The position numbers and the translations under genes are program-made. From Streptomyces stelliscabiei (GTDB taxonomy: Bacteria > Actinomycetota > Actinomycetes > Streptomycetales > Streptomycetaceae), in NCBI RefSeq assembly GCF_014873495.1, contig NZ_JADBGF010000001.1, positions 10,044,001-10,108,000 of the forward strand: a stretch of 64,000 nucleotides of DNA. Direction: 5' to 3'. Positions 51,234-59,314 of this stretch are shown here, one piece after another (position 1 is the first letter of the stretch; each line of letters starts with the position of its first letter). The notes beneath the pieces are model-generated. The model was not told the DNA's origin, made no database searches, and was given only the letters and a program-made list of their open reading frames with translations.

Positions 51234-51697
51234 CTGAGGAAACTTGCTACGTTGCGCCAGGCGAAGAAGACTGCCGCACTCTGGGAGAGCCTCGGCTTCC
51301 AGCGATTGCTTCCAGCGGTTGGGCGGGGGCCCGGCCGGGATGGCTCTAGCCGACGTGGCTGCCCGGCGAGCGGACGGGCAGCACAGACGGTGACCTGACG
51401 CGCGGCCCAGCCTTCGGCGCGATCACGGCGGCGCCGCGGCATCCTGGATCAAGGCGTTATGGGTCGCTGAGAGGCGGGCGGCCCGACGGGCAGAGGCCGG
51501 AGTTGCGGAGAGCAGCCCGTCGGGATCGGAGGGCTGCGGACCGGGGGGACGGCGGCCGTACGCACTGCCGAGTTCCGGCCGTCCGCTGTGGCAGGACGGG
51601 GGCGATCGGCCTTTACTGGAAGGTGAGGATCAGCTGAGTAGGCGACCGAATCGTTTCGCCCGACGCCGGATGCTTCGCCAAGGCAGGAGGTCGTGCC
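51234..51697. other. Intergenic stretch upstream of the FHA gene
   Basis: About 460 bases. A plus-strand frame around 51130-51340 has EVVAVARRLAQVMAANHLRK, helix-like text without a recognised family. The FHA promoter should lie near 51600-51680; AAGGCAGGAGG at 51680-51690 is its ribosome-binding site. Confidence 0.35.
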
Positions 51698-52651
51698 ATG
51701 GACCCGCCTCTGCGAGAGCGCGACCTACCGCACCTCGTGGTCGACCGCCCGGACCGGCTGCGCGGCCGGGTCTTCGTCCTCGACGACCAGCCGATGCTGG
51801 TCGGGCGGGACTCCGACTGCCAGATCCAGGTGGGCGATCCGGGCGTCAGCCGACGGCACGCGGTGGTGTGGCGGGCCTCGGGCCGGACCACCGTCGAGGA
51901 TCTCGCCTCCACCAACGGCACCATGCTGAACGGTCACCCGGTGCTCGGGCAGCAGGTGCTGCACTCCGGCGATGTGCTGGATTTTGGGCCCTTAGAGGTG
52001 CACTACGAAGAGCTGCGCTCCGCTGAGCGGACCGTTCAGGCCCCGAGGCCCGGAGCCGGCGGCACCCCGGGCGGTACCTCGGACACCATGCCGGGCTGGG
52101 GCCCTGCCTCTGCGTCCGGGCCCACGCCGCACGGCGCTCCCGCTCCAGGGCCGCCACCCTACGGCCCGCCGGGTCGCCCGTCACCGCGCGAGGCCGGCCG
52201 TACGCCGCCCGGCGGCGAGCGGCGGTTCGACATCGGAGAGCAGCAGGCCGACCGGCTGAGCAACATCGCCGGGAACCAGTACAACTACGTTCAACAGGCG
52301 CAGCGCGAGAGCTTTTTCAAGGAGATCGCAGCGACCCGTACCAGGGCGCGACACCTGATTATGCTCGGGTTCCTGCTCTTTCTGGTAGGTGGCGGGATCT
52401 ACGGCTGGGTGATCATTCGATTCATTGCCGGGACCAACGACGATATTTCGTCGGGGAGTTCGAACTTCGACTCTTCCCCGGAGCTGCTCGGGCCGAAGGT
52501 GGCCGGGGTGCCGGTAGGGGCGGTCGGGTTCGCGATGGCGGCTATCGGGACGGTTCTGATGGTCATCGGGATCGTTCTGCACATAGTGGCGACGTCCCGG
52601 CGCCGCCGCTTTGAGGATGCCGAGCAGCAGGCGTCCTGGCGGCAGCGGTGA
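51698..52651 (+). CDS. FHA-domain membrane protein with AGNQ motif
   Basis: 317 residues from ATG 51698 (GGAGG upstream). FHA domain at about residues 20-105 with the phosphothreonine-binding residues VGRDSD (Gly36-Arg37), SRRH (Ser51-His54) and STNGT (71-75). A Pro/Gly-rich linker (110-175) leads to SNIAGNQYNYVQQ (188-200), a charged helix (RESFFKEIAATRTRARH), and two transmembrane helices at about 220-244 and 268-297, with a polar loop between. It should sit in the membrane with FHA and motif in the cytoplasm. The motif recurs in the product of the next gene, 14 bases downstream. Function is unknown; I infer a phospho-Thr-regulated assembly. Confidence 0.85.
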   Translation: MDPPLRERDLPHLVVDRPDRLRGRVFVLDDQPMLVGRDSDCQIQVGDPGVSRRHAVVWRASGRTTVEDLASTNGTMLNGHPVLGQQVLHSGDVLDFGPLEVHYEELRSAERTVQAPRPGAGGTPGGTSDTMPGWGPASASGPTPHGAPAPGPPPYGPPGRPSPREAGRTPPGGERRFDIGEQQADRLSNIAGNQYNYVQQAQRESFFKEIAATRTRARHLIMLGFLLFLVGGGIYGWVIIRFIAGTNDDISSGSSNFDSSPELLGPKVAGVPVGAVGFAMAAIGTVLMVIGIVLHIVATSRRRRFEDAEQQASWRQR

Positions 52652-52665
52652 GGAGATGGGGAGCC

Positions 52666-53058
52666 ATGGCCTTCAACATTGGCAACCAGCAGGGCGGCGT
52701 GGTCAACAACGTCGCTGGGAACCAGACCGTTCACGATGGCCAGTCGGCCGTCTTCACGGCGGGCGGGCAGGAGGTGCGCGACCTGGTCCGGGAACTGAGG
52801 GCGTCGATCGAGCGGACGGCGCTGCCGTCAGCAATCGAGCCCGAGGTGCGGGTTGAGCTGGACTCGCTGGACGAGGAGGTCGCCGAGCCGGAGCCGGACC
52901 GGGAGGCAGTGGCGGCCCGGCTCGGCCGGATCACCCGGCTGCTGACCTCGGCAGGTGCGCTGGTCACGGCCGGCACCGGGCTGATCGGGCCGCTCGGAGC
53001 GCTCGCGGGCTGGCTTGGCGCACTCGGCCAGCCGATCTTGCGGGCGATCGCAGGCTGA
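52666..53058 (+). CDS. Small AGNQ-motif partner protein
   Basis: 130 residues from ATG 52666 (GGGGAG upstream; GTG 52648 is less likely). The first 25 residues, NIGNQQGGVVNNVAGNQTVH, repeat the Asn/Gln/Gly-rich motif found in the FHA protein (SNIAGNQYN). Then comes a helical region with VRDLVRELRASIERTALPSA, an acidic stretch EEVAEPEPDREAVAARLGRI, and a Gly/Ala-rich hydrophobic C-terminus (TAGTGLIGPLGALAGWLGAL) that could enter a membrane. The Asn/Gln/Gly motif is reminiscent of short amyloid-signalling or RHIM-like sequences. I infer homotypic interaction with the FHA protein and a pore- or membrane-acting tail; neither is shown by the sequence. Confidence 0.7.
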   Translation: MAFNIGNQQGGVVNNVAGNQTVHDGQSAVFTAGGQEVRDLVRELRASIERTALPSAIEPEVRVELDSLDEEVAEPEPDREAVAARLGRITRLLTSAGALVTAGTGLIGPLGALAGWLGALGQPILRAIAG

Positions 53059-53289
53059 TGGGAGGAGGCTGAGGTGGGGCGGCGCGGGAACGGTGGCGTT
53101 GCGGGTACAGGATCCGGGTTCCTGGGGCTGGGTGCCACGTCATGTTTCTCGGTAGCTTGATACGGATGGTGCGGGCCGGCCCGGGGCTGGGCAAGAAGTG
53201 GTGTTGCGCGCATGGTGGCTGGTGCAGCACAGGCTGGCCAGGGCTCGATGGGGCGGCCGGATCGGCCGCCGTCCCGGATCCGTTCACGT

Positions 53290-54257
53290 TCACCGGCGTG
53301 CCGCACAACTGGTTCCGGCCTGTTTGCGCACCCGGCGCACCAATTCATCCGCGGCCTGCGGCCACTGTGCGTATTGAAAGTCGAAGCCTGCCTGGATCAG
53401 TCGGCCCGGGACGACACGGCGGCTCTTCAGCAGCAGTTCGGTGTCGGAACGCAGAGCGCACGCGCCGACCTCGGCCATCCACTTGGTCGCGGGCAGACCC
53501 ACCGGTACGCCCCACGCCGAGCGCAGGGTGTGCAGGAAGGCGCGCTGCGGCAGGGGGTGGGGAGCCGCCAGGTTCACCGGCCCTGCGATGTCCTCCTGGT
53601 CGATCAAGAACTCGACCGCGCGCACGAAGTCGTGCTCGTGGATCCACGACACGTACTGTGCCCCACCGGCGACCGGGCCGCCGAGACCCAGGCGGGTCAG
53701 TCCCAACAGGACGGCGAAGACCCCGCCGGGGTCTGGGCTCATCACCATGGCCGAGCGCAGAGCGATCTTGCGCGTGGTCGGCGTTTCGGCCTGCTGCTGA
53801 GCCTGCTCCCAGGCCTTGGCGATCTCTACGCTGTACGCCCAGCACTCCGGCACGCCCGGTTCGGTACCGCCGATCACACCGGTGGCCTCGTCGTTGGGGG
53901 CGTCGCTGCGGTGCGCGTACACCGTGGCGGTGCTCACTGCAGCCAGACCCGGGGCGGTCGGGCAGCGCCCGCGATCGCGGCGCCCACGACCCGCGTGGAG
54001 CAGACCCGGGAATCCATCATTTCCTTCAGATTGGTTGCCGTGTAGCGGCAACTCACACTGCGTCCGGCCAGATTGATGACGACATCGCTGCCGTCCACCG
54101 CCGCCGTCCATGGCCCCAGGGTCCGACCGTCCCATGTGACCTCGCCCTCGCGCATGGGGTGTCTGGTGAGAATCACAACCTCGTGCCCGGCGGCGTCGAG
54201 TGCGCGCTTCAGGACCGCTCCGACCTGTCCGGTACCCCCAGGAATCACAATCTTCAC
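53290..54257 (-). pseudogene. TIGR01777-type epimerase with one frameshift
   Basis: From GTG 54257: MKIVIPGGTGQVGAVLKRAL, HEVVILTRHPM, SDVVINLAGRSVSCRYTATN and PPRVWLQ, then a stop at 53934. The next frame continues at once with STATVYAHRSDAPNDEATGV, RKIALRSAMVMSPDPGG, YVSWIHEHDFVRAVEFLID and GPVNLAAPHPLPQRAF to 53290. A single missing base near 53938 (expected CAG-ATG-AGC) accounts for it. The two halves form a full-length NAD-dependent epimerase of the TIGR01777/YfcH group. Either a recent inactivation or a sequence error. Confidence 0.75.
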
Positions 54258-54733
54258 CGGCTCCCTTTCCTTCGCCTCGAGTGAGCCTAAACCAAGAGTT
54301 GAACGCGTTCAAAACTGCGGAGTGCGGTCCACGGCCCCAGTCAGCCTCGGCATGCGGCATGCGGCATGCCGTATGGAGCGCTGGGTCAGTTGAGAGCGTT
54401 CTCCGGTTTGCCCACGTGACGTCGAGGGCGATCAGGGGGCGGCTGGCGTTGCGCTGTGATGGCGAGGGCGGCGGAGATACTCCTGGGCTCTGCCAGGCGG
54501 AGGGCGCCAATGGCGGGGTTGTGCATGCGGGCCAGTGGCCCGGGGGCGGCTGCACCTGCGGCGATCAGAGGGAATCCGTCGGGGGGCTGACGCCCCACCC
54601 GGTCTGGCCGATGCGCAGGCGGCGAGCGCGCGTGCGAACGCGCGTGCTTCGGCGAATCCGACCGCTGGCTGCCGGGAGACCCCTTTCATGCCACTGGGTG
54701 ACGCCACCAGGAAGTGGTGGCTACTCTGCAGTC
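54258..54733. other. Intergenic stretch, nothing recognised
   Basis: About 475 bases upstream of the toxin-antitoxin genes. A short TGCGGCA triplication occurs near 54350-54372 (CATGCGGCATGCGGCATGCC). No gene was seen. Confidence 0.35.
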
Positions 54734-54931
54734 ATGTCTGTCACCACTATGACTCTGCGCATCCCTGACGAACTGGCTCCCTCGATCAAGGCGGCGGCAT
54801 CCGGCGCCGGTATGAGCGTGAACGCGTGGATCGTGCGCGCAGCCCGCCGCGCCGCGACCCTCGACGCCGCGCACCAGCTTGCCGCGCTCGGCCTCGGCGA
54901 CGACCTTGCAGGCGAGGGAGATTCGCTGTGA
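54734..54931 (+). CDS. Ribbon-helix-helix antitoxin
   Basis: 65 residues from ATG 54734. TTMTLRIPDELAPSIKAAAS is the DNA-binding strand and first helix of an Arc/CopG/MetJ fold, and GMSVNAWIVRAARRAATLDA is the second helix. The tail LAALGLGDDLAGEGDSL is acidic, as in antitoxins that wrap around MazF. The TGA overlaps the toxin start (GTGA, 54928-54931), the standard layout. It should bind and inhibit the toxin and repress the operon. Confidence 0.85.
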   Translation: MSVTTMTLRIPDELAPSIKAAASGAGMSVNAWIVRAARRAATLDAAHQLAALGLGDDLAGEGDSL

Positions 54932-55224
54932 AGCGTGGCGAGGTCTGGACCCTCCCCGACGAGCGCCATGTCCTGATCGTCTCCCTGACCGGCCTGGAAG
55001 AGGCCTACGGCGCGGTGGTCGTGATCGTGCTGCACCCGTCCGGGAAGTTCCCCGACACGGCCATGTCCGTTGTGATCGGCGACCCGGTCCCGTGTACCGC
55101 TGTCGCGGTCAACATGCAGCAACTGCGGGCCAACCGGTTCGACGGCGCGAAACTCCTCGGCGAGGTACCCCCCGAAGCGATGGCCCGCGTCGACCAAGCG
55201 CTGCGCGCCGTCCTCGACCTCTAG
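54928..55224 (+). CDS. MazF-like toxin
   Basis: 98 residues from GTG 54928 with GAGGGAG upstream inside the antitoxin gene. MKRGEVWTLPDERHVLIVSL is the RGEVW start of MazF/PemK ribonucleases; AYGAVVVIVLHPSGKFPDT and VAVNMQQLRANRF follow, with LDL at the end. The short form lacks the usual R/PVLVVQ strand but keeps the size. It would cleave mRNA when freed from the upstream RHH antitoxin. Confidence 0.8.
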   Translation: MKRGEVWTLPDERHVLIVSLTGLEEAYGAVVVIVLHPSGKFPDTAMSVVIGDPVPCTAVAVNMQQLRANRFDGAKLLGEVPPEAMARVDQALRAVLDL

Positions 55225-55246
55225 GCATGATGCGACGACGTCACCA

Positions 55247-55678
55247 TCAGTGCGCACCGACCATGACCGTCCCGGCCCGAAGCCGGGACGCAGCTACGCC
55301 GAACTGGTGGGCGGGCCGCTGGACGGACTGTTGCTCGACATCACCGGATGGAGGCCGGAGGAGATCGACGAGGGTGTCTGCCCTCCTCACGGTCGTTCCG
55401 AGCCTCCAGGCCCTCGTCACGCACCGCCGCGAGCAGTGGACGGCGTTCGACCGGCGGTCCACCCCAGCCACCCACGAGACCCCGCAGGCAGGGCATTCGG
55501 CCCGGCCCACGCCGCCGAGCTCGGCAGCCGCCCGCCTGCACAACCGCAGGTCCCGACGCCACCGACTGGCCCGACAAGCCGCCGAACAGAACCTCGTACG
55601 AGCTGGAGCACCCGGCCGCAACCATTCACCACAGCCCTCGCGCACCCGCCCCGCAGCCTCCCTGGCGTCCTCGGACAC
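55247..55678 (-). CDS. Zinc-ribbon-like hypothetical protein
   Basis: 143 residues from GTG 55678. Two Cys pairs resemble treble-clef or zinc-ribbon fingers: RTRFCSAACRASRWRR and CPACGVSWVAGVDRRSNAVH followed by CSRRCVTRAWR. The F-C-S-x-x-C-R-x-R-x-W-R pattern is common in small proteins of Streptomyces plasmids and phages. No function is known; the basic residues around the fingers suggest nucleic-acid binding. The upstream leader and first codons are duplicated at 56531-56627, in front of another minus-strand frame. Confidence 0.55.
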   Translation of the reverse strand: MSEDAREAAGRVREGCGEWLRPGAPARTRFCSAACRASRWRRDLRLCRRAAAELGGVGRAECPACGVSWVAGVDRRSNAVHCSRRCVTRAWRLGTTVRRADTLVDLLRPPSGDVEQQSVQRPAHQFGVAASRLRAGTVMVGAH

Positions 55679-55735
55679 CCGACCAGGCTAGGGCCCAACG
55701 TCCCCCAGAACCAGGGATCGAAAACAGGCATTGAG
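55645..55735. repeat. Duplicated leader, copy A
   Basis: The stretch with CCTCGGACACCCGACCAGGC, then AGGGCCCAAC and ACCAGGGATCGAAAACAGGC, corresponds with about three-quarters identity to 56531-56627. It covers the start codon and the region upstream of the zinc-ribbon gene on the minus strand. Confidence 0.6.
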
Positions 55736-56108
55736 CTTGCTCTTCATCTACCGAGATCCACCGGGTTTGCCCACGGCCTTGAGGGTCTCGGGGCGTTTGG
55801 CGGTTTCGCCCACGCCGTAGCGGGGTGCCCGGTGTTGGTTCTTGGCGCCGGGTGGCCGTTGGGGGCTAGCGCCTCGAGGTTGGGGAACACGGGCCGGGCA
55901 GGCGAGGTGAGCGCGGATGTTCCGGAACTCCCGGCGGATCCCGGCCGGGCGTAAGACGGTCTCGGACGGTGGATTTCTCCCACAGGTGGCGGAGGTCGGC
56001 GGCGAGGGGACGGGCGGGGTTCGGCAGACCAGTGCTGCGACTCGTTTACGCCCGTCGTCGGCGATGTGGGGGTGGAGGTCGTGGCGGACACGACCCGGCA
56101 CGCCGTCG
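55736..56108. other. Stretch without a recognisable gene
   Basis: About 370 bases. Minus-strand text ALAPNGHPAPRTNTGHPATA is open but unrecognised. Nothing convincing was seen. Confidence 0.3.
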
Positions 56109-56375
56109 TCACGGTGATGCGGCTGCGCTGACCGGAGGCAGCGCTTCGTCCCGCCCACCCTGGCTGACCGGCTGGCGCAGGTCCAGGTAGCAGCACAACC
56201 GGACGCCGGGCTCCCCCGCATCCGGCGTCGCCCGCTCCGCTGTCACCGTTGCCCACCGTTCGGCGAGCATCTGCTGGAAGTAGAGCGCGGCGTCGTCGTC
56301 GACGGCCACGACGTCGACGACGACCGGGCCCGGCTCACTCACGTGCGCCTCGTGGGTGGGGTCCGTGTACGGCAC
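56109..56375 (-). CDS. DUF6207-like protein
   Basis: About 88 residues if it starts at GTG 56375; the frame is open to 56573. HVSEPGPVVVDVVAVDDDAA, LYFQQMLAERWATVTAERAT and GEPGVRLCCYLDLRQ follow the DUF6207 pattern (H-V-x-EPGL-V-VDI-x-A-x-DE..., W-ATxxxER, PGV-x-x-R-x-YxDLR). This family is common on Streptomyces accessory elements and has no known function. The part from 56376 to 56573 instead looks like the beginning of a zinc-ribbon protein (CAGCG) and belongs to a duplicated leader, so the two may have been fused by recombination. Confidence 0.6.
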   Translation of the reverse strand: MPYTDPTHEAHVSEPGPVVVDVVAVDDDAALYFQQMLAERWATVTAERATPDAGEPGVRLCCYLDLRQPVSQGGRDEALPPVSAAASP

Positions 56376-56530
56376 TACGCCCGGGCTGCAGTGGGTTCCG
56401 CCGGCGCGGTGTCTTCGTCCGGCCCAGTGCAGGTGGTCGATGTCGGAGGAGCTGACGGGGACACGGTTCCCGCTTGAGACGGCCGTACGCGGCTGAGTGC
56501 GGCCCGTCGGATGAGCGATGAAACCGCAGC

Positions 56531-56627
56531 CCGCACACACCCGCTCTCCGGCTTGCCCGGTGCCCTCGGACATCCCGCCAGCTTAGGTCCCAAAGCTACT
56601 CAAAACCCGGGATCAGAAACAGACGCC
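56531..56627. repeat. Duplicated leader, copy B
   Basis: CCCTCGGACATCCCGCCAGC, TTAGGTCCCAAAGC and AACCCGGGATCAGAAACAGA correspond to copy A at 55645-55735. The duplication includes an MSE start codon context on the minus strand (ATGTCCGAGG here, GTGTCCGAGG in copy A). Confidence 0.6.
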
Positions 56628-57009
56628 CAACGATCTGCGCAGGCGCGGCCTGTCCATCGATGCCGGCCGCACCCGAGGGGGAGAGGAGGTACGCCTACTC
56701 GCCAAGGACGGACCGGCCGCTGCCGGACTCGAGTTGGACCGGGGGCCGGAGGAGTTGGGTGGCATGCCCAAGAGCGCGGGCCGCTGGGGGGCCTCGCGCG
56801 CGATGACAGCCAACGAGAAGGTCATCGCGATGATCGTTCGAAGCTCGACCTCCACCTGGTGGCCGGTGAGCCGGCCGAAGCGATCGCGGCCGCCCAGGCA
56901 GTCGTCGACACCCCGGTCGGGATCGGCGGCATCACCTCCTACGCCGCCGAGGTCGCCCTCCCGGAGACGGGAACGTGGAAGAACCCCGGGGGAGGCGCGT
57001 GGGCCGACG

Positions 57010-57425
57010 ACGGATGCGAGTGCCGTGGTCAGGCGCTGGGACAGCGCCCCCGTCCGTCGGGCAGCCGCAGCCGTACGGCGAGGACCCTCGGATGCCGGGC
57101 CGTGCCGGTGAAGCCGACCATCGTGGCGTCGGCGGCGTCCGCGTGCCGCACCTTCGCCCACACCCGGCCGCGCCTTGTAGGCCGACCGGAGCGGCTTGGC
57201 CACGATCCCCTCAGCACCGGTTCCTTCGAGCGTCTCGAACCAGAGCAAGGCCTCCTCGAGGTCCGTGGCAGACCACACCGGCACGATCGGCGGACCGGCG
57301 TCGGCGAGCACGTCCAGGAGGACCTGGCGGCGCTCCACGTACGGACGCGGCCGAGGTCAGGGAGGCCCGCCGCAGGGTGGGCCAGGATGTCGAACGCGAC
57401 GAATTCCCTGTTGGATCGGGCGGGT
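57010..57425 (-). pseudogene. ATP-dependent DNA ligase fragment 1
   Basis: Reads NREFVAFDILAHPAAG, then after a frame change RPYVERRQVLLDVLADAGPP, IVPVWSATDLEEALLWFETL, EGTGAEGIVAKPLRSAYKA and, in another frame, RVWAKVRHADAADATMVGFT and GTARHPRVLAVRLRLPDGR. EG-x-VAK corresponds to nucleotidyltransferase motif IV, and the later block to the start of the OB-fold. The catalytic Lys region and both ends are missing, with at least two frameshifts. Confidence 0.7.
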
Positions 57426-57753
57426 TGAAGCCGATCTCAACGGATGTGGGTGTGGCCGCGCCAGCAGGTCCGGCGCCTGAGAGAACTGCGAGCGGCGGAC
57501 GCCGAAGAGATCGCCCAACTCAAGGCCGGCGTCGAAGGACTCGTAGGCGCCCTGCACCAGGTCAGGATTCAATACGCCCACTTGCACCAGCAACTCGCCG
57601 CCCGCCATGCCGTGGTCCGCGCATGGCCAGCCCAGCCCACGCTCAGCACGACAAGCCCTTTGCCGCCACCGACCGACTGAGATCTTGGCCTCAATCCGCC
57701 CGCATCGGTCTCGACACCCTGGCGTTCCCTGAGAGTCCCGTTGCCGGTGGCCT
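57426..57753. other. Stretch with a coiled-coil-like frame
   Basis: About 330 bases. Plus-strand frame 57444-57680 has VRRLRELRAADAEEIAQLKA, GVEGLVGALHQVRIQYAHLH and QQLAARHAVV, a convincing coiled coil that might be the end of a transposase- or antitoxin-like gene (78 codons from GTG 57444). The family is not recognised. Confidence 0.35.
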
Positions 57754-57765
57754 ACAGTTAACTGT
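57754..57765. promoter_or_regulatory. Palindromic operator upstream of MarR gene
   Basis: ACAGTTAACTGT is a perfect 12-bp palindrome 31 bases before the MarR start, in a locally AT-rich patch that also holds two copies of TGGAAGAT. It is a likely autorepression site. Confidence 0.65.
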
Positions 57766-57796
57766 CTGTGGAAGATAATTCTTTGGAAGATGAGTG

Positions 57797-58312
57797 ATGG
57801 CTGGCACTGATCTGAAGCTGCTGTACCGGGAGCTGGTCTCGCTGGAGATCGAGTTGTGGGACGGCATCGAGGGGCGGTTGCGGGCGGAGTATGACCTGGC
57901 GTTGACGTCGTTCGAGGTGCTGCACCTGCTGTTGCGGCGGCCTGGGCGGCGGATCCAGGACATCGCGGAGGAGTTCTCGATCACGGTGGGCGGCACGAGC
58001 AAGGTCGTCGACCGTCTGGAGACGGCGGGCCTGTGCGGGCGGCGGGCCAATCCGAACGACCGACGTTCTTCGATCGTCGAGCTAACCGTTGAGGGGCGGA
58101 AGCTGGTGGAGGGGGCTCTGAAGGTCTTCGAGGAGGAGCTGGAACTGCGGATCGGGTCGGTGATTCCTGAGGAGTCGGTACGCGAGGTGACCGCGGTCCT
58201 CAGTACCCTGCGGGCGGCCGGACGTGCTCTGGATGCGGAGCGGAGGGCCGCGGGTCAGGCGCCGGTGCCGGCGCTGCGAGCGACGAAGCAGCCCGGCCGG
58301 CCGGCCTCGTGA
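57797..58312 (+). CDS. MarR-family regulator
   Basis: 171 residues from ATG 57797 (GGAAGATGAG upstream; GTG 57794 is adjacent). Winged helix: YDLALTSFEVLHLLLRRPGR, RIQDIAEEFSITVGGTSKVV, DRLETAGLCGRRANPNDRRS and SIVELTVEGRKLVEGALKVF. The NPNDRRS wing is diagnostic for MarR. A long C-terminal tail (residues 140-171) is unusual. It is convergent with the VOC/MBL/SnoaL/PPOX operon across a strong terminator. It likely represses itself through the upstream palindrome; the ligand is unknown. Confidence 0.92.
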   Translation: MAGTDLKLLYRELVSLEIELWDGIEGRLRAEYDLALTSFEVLHLLLRRPGRRIQDIAEEFSITVGGTSKVVDRLETAGLCGRRANPNDRRSSIVELTVEGRKLVEGALKVFEEELELRIGSVIPEESVREVTAVLSTLRAAGRALDAERRAAGQAPVPALRATKQPGRPAS

Positions 58313-58318
58313 GCCAGG

Positions 58319-58384
58319 ACGTCCCGGGCACGGCAGCGGGGCAGGCAACCACGGTTGCCTGCCCCGCTGCCGTGCCCGGGACGT
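58319..58384. terminator. 32-bp-stem bidirectional terminator
   Basis: The left arm from 58319 to 58350 and the right arm from 58353 to 58384 are perfect complements, 32 bp, separated by only two bases (AC). Key parts are CCCGGGCACGGCAGCGG and its complement. It lies 7 bases after the MarR stop and 7 bases beyond the stop of the convergent PPOX gene, so it serves both transcripts. Confidence 0.93.
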
Positions 58385-58390
58385 TGTCGT

Positions 58391-58807
58391 TCAGTCGGCG
58401 ATGCCGATGACTTTGTCGATGTGGGCGCGGACGAGGAGGTTGCCCGGGCCGCCGTTGCGGGCGGCGTACTCCTGGGTGCGGTCTTCGCCCATGTAGCGGG
58501 CGCCGAGGAGGCCGCCCCAGTGCAGCATCTCGTCGGGGTTCGCGGAGGTGTCGGCGTGTCCTTGGAGGATGACGAACGCGTATGGGGGGTGGTCGTCGTC
58601 GACGCAGAGGGCGAAGCGTCCGTCGCGGGCGAGGTTGCGGCCCTTGACGCCGTCCTTCTCGGTGGTGAGCACGATGTCGTCGCCGTCGAGGAGGAACCAG
58701 ACCGGTGTGACGTGCGGGCTGCCGTCGGCTTTGACGGTCGAAAGCTTGCCGGTGCGGGTGCCGTGCGTGACGAACTCCCGCCACTGCTCGTCGGTCATCT
58801 TCCGCAT
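58391..58807 (-). CDS. PPOX-class (F420-type) oxidoreductase
   Basis: 138 residues from ATG 58807 (GAAAGG upstream). Split-beta-barrel flavin fold: MTDEQWREFVTHGTRTGKLS, TVKADGSPHVTPVWFLLDGD, DIVLTTEKDGVKGRNLARDG, RFALCVDDDHPPYAFVILQG and a C-terminal RTQEYAARNGGPGNLLVRAH. This is the pattern of Actinobacterial PPOX-class F420-dependent reductases; the bound cofactor (F420, FMN or haem) cannot be determined by eye. Last gene of the minus-strand operon; ends at a bidirectional terminator. Confidence 0.85.
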   Translation of the reverse strand: MRKMTDEQWREFVTHGTRTGKLSTVKADGSPHVTPVWFLLDGDDIVLTTEKDGVKGRNLARDGRFALCVDDDHPPYAFVILQGHADTSANPDEMLHWGGLLGARYMGEDRTQEYAARNGGPGNLLVRAHIDKVIGIAD

Positions 58808-58879
58808 GCGATGCCTTTCACTGGTGGGGCCGTCGCTTCGCCCCGAGGCCGGGTCGGCCTCGGGGCACACCACCGGGTG

Positions 58880-59314
58880 TCAGCGGCCCCAGAAGGCGTC
58901 TTCGGCGTTCTGGTCGCCGGAGAAGAGCCACATCTCGGTGATCTTGCCGTTCTGGATGCGCAGGAGGTCCACGCCGTCCATGGCCATGGACGCGTCGCCG
59001 CGGCGGCCGGTGAAGTGGATGGTGGCGGCGACCAGGTCGCCGTTGCCCATGAGGGAATGGATCTTGTCGATGGCGAAGGTGCCCTGGCTGGCCTCCATCA
59101 TGCTGCCGAGCATCTGGAAGACGGCGCCCTGGCTCTTGTGGTCGCCGGAGAACTGGTTGGCGCCGGGCTGGTGCCAGACGATCTGCTCGTCGAGGAGGCC
59201 GCCGAGGGCGGCCATGTCTCCGGTCTGCACGGCCTGGAAGTAGGCGCGGGCCAGGTCGAGGTTGGCAGTGGTCATCGTGGTCTCCGTGATCGTTGTGGGT
59301 TCGGTCGGGGTCAT
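58880..59314 (-). CDS. SnoaL-like (NTF2-fold) protein
   Basis: 144 residues from ATG 59314, which overlaps the stop of the MBL gene (ATGA). The NTF2-like fold is seen in NLDLARAYFQAVQTGDMAAL, GGLLDEQIVWHQPGANQFSG, LVAATIHFTGRRGDASMAMD and GVDLLRIQNGKITEMWLFSG, followed by DQNAEDAFWGR. Members are polyketide cyclases, isomerases or simple binding proteins; the chemistry here is unknown. It is translationally coupled to the metallo-beta-lactamase-fold gene. Confidence 0.85.
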   Translation of the reverse strand: MTPTEPTTITETTMTTANLDLARAYFQAVQTGDMAALGGLLDEQIVWHQPGANQFSGDHKSQGAVFQMLGSMMEASQGTFAIDKIHSLMGNGDLVAATIHFTGRRGDASMAMDGVDLLRIQNGKITEMWLFSGDQNAEDAFWGR

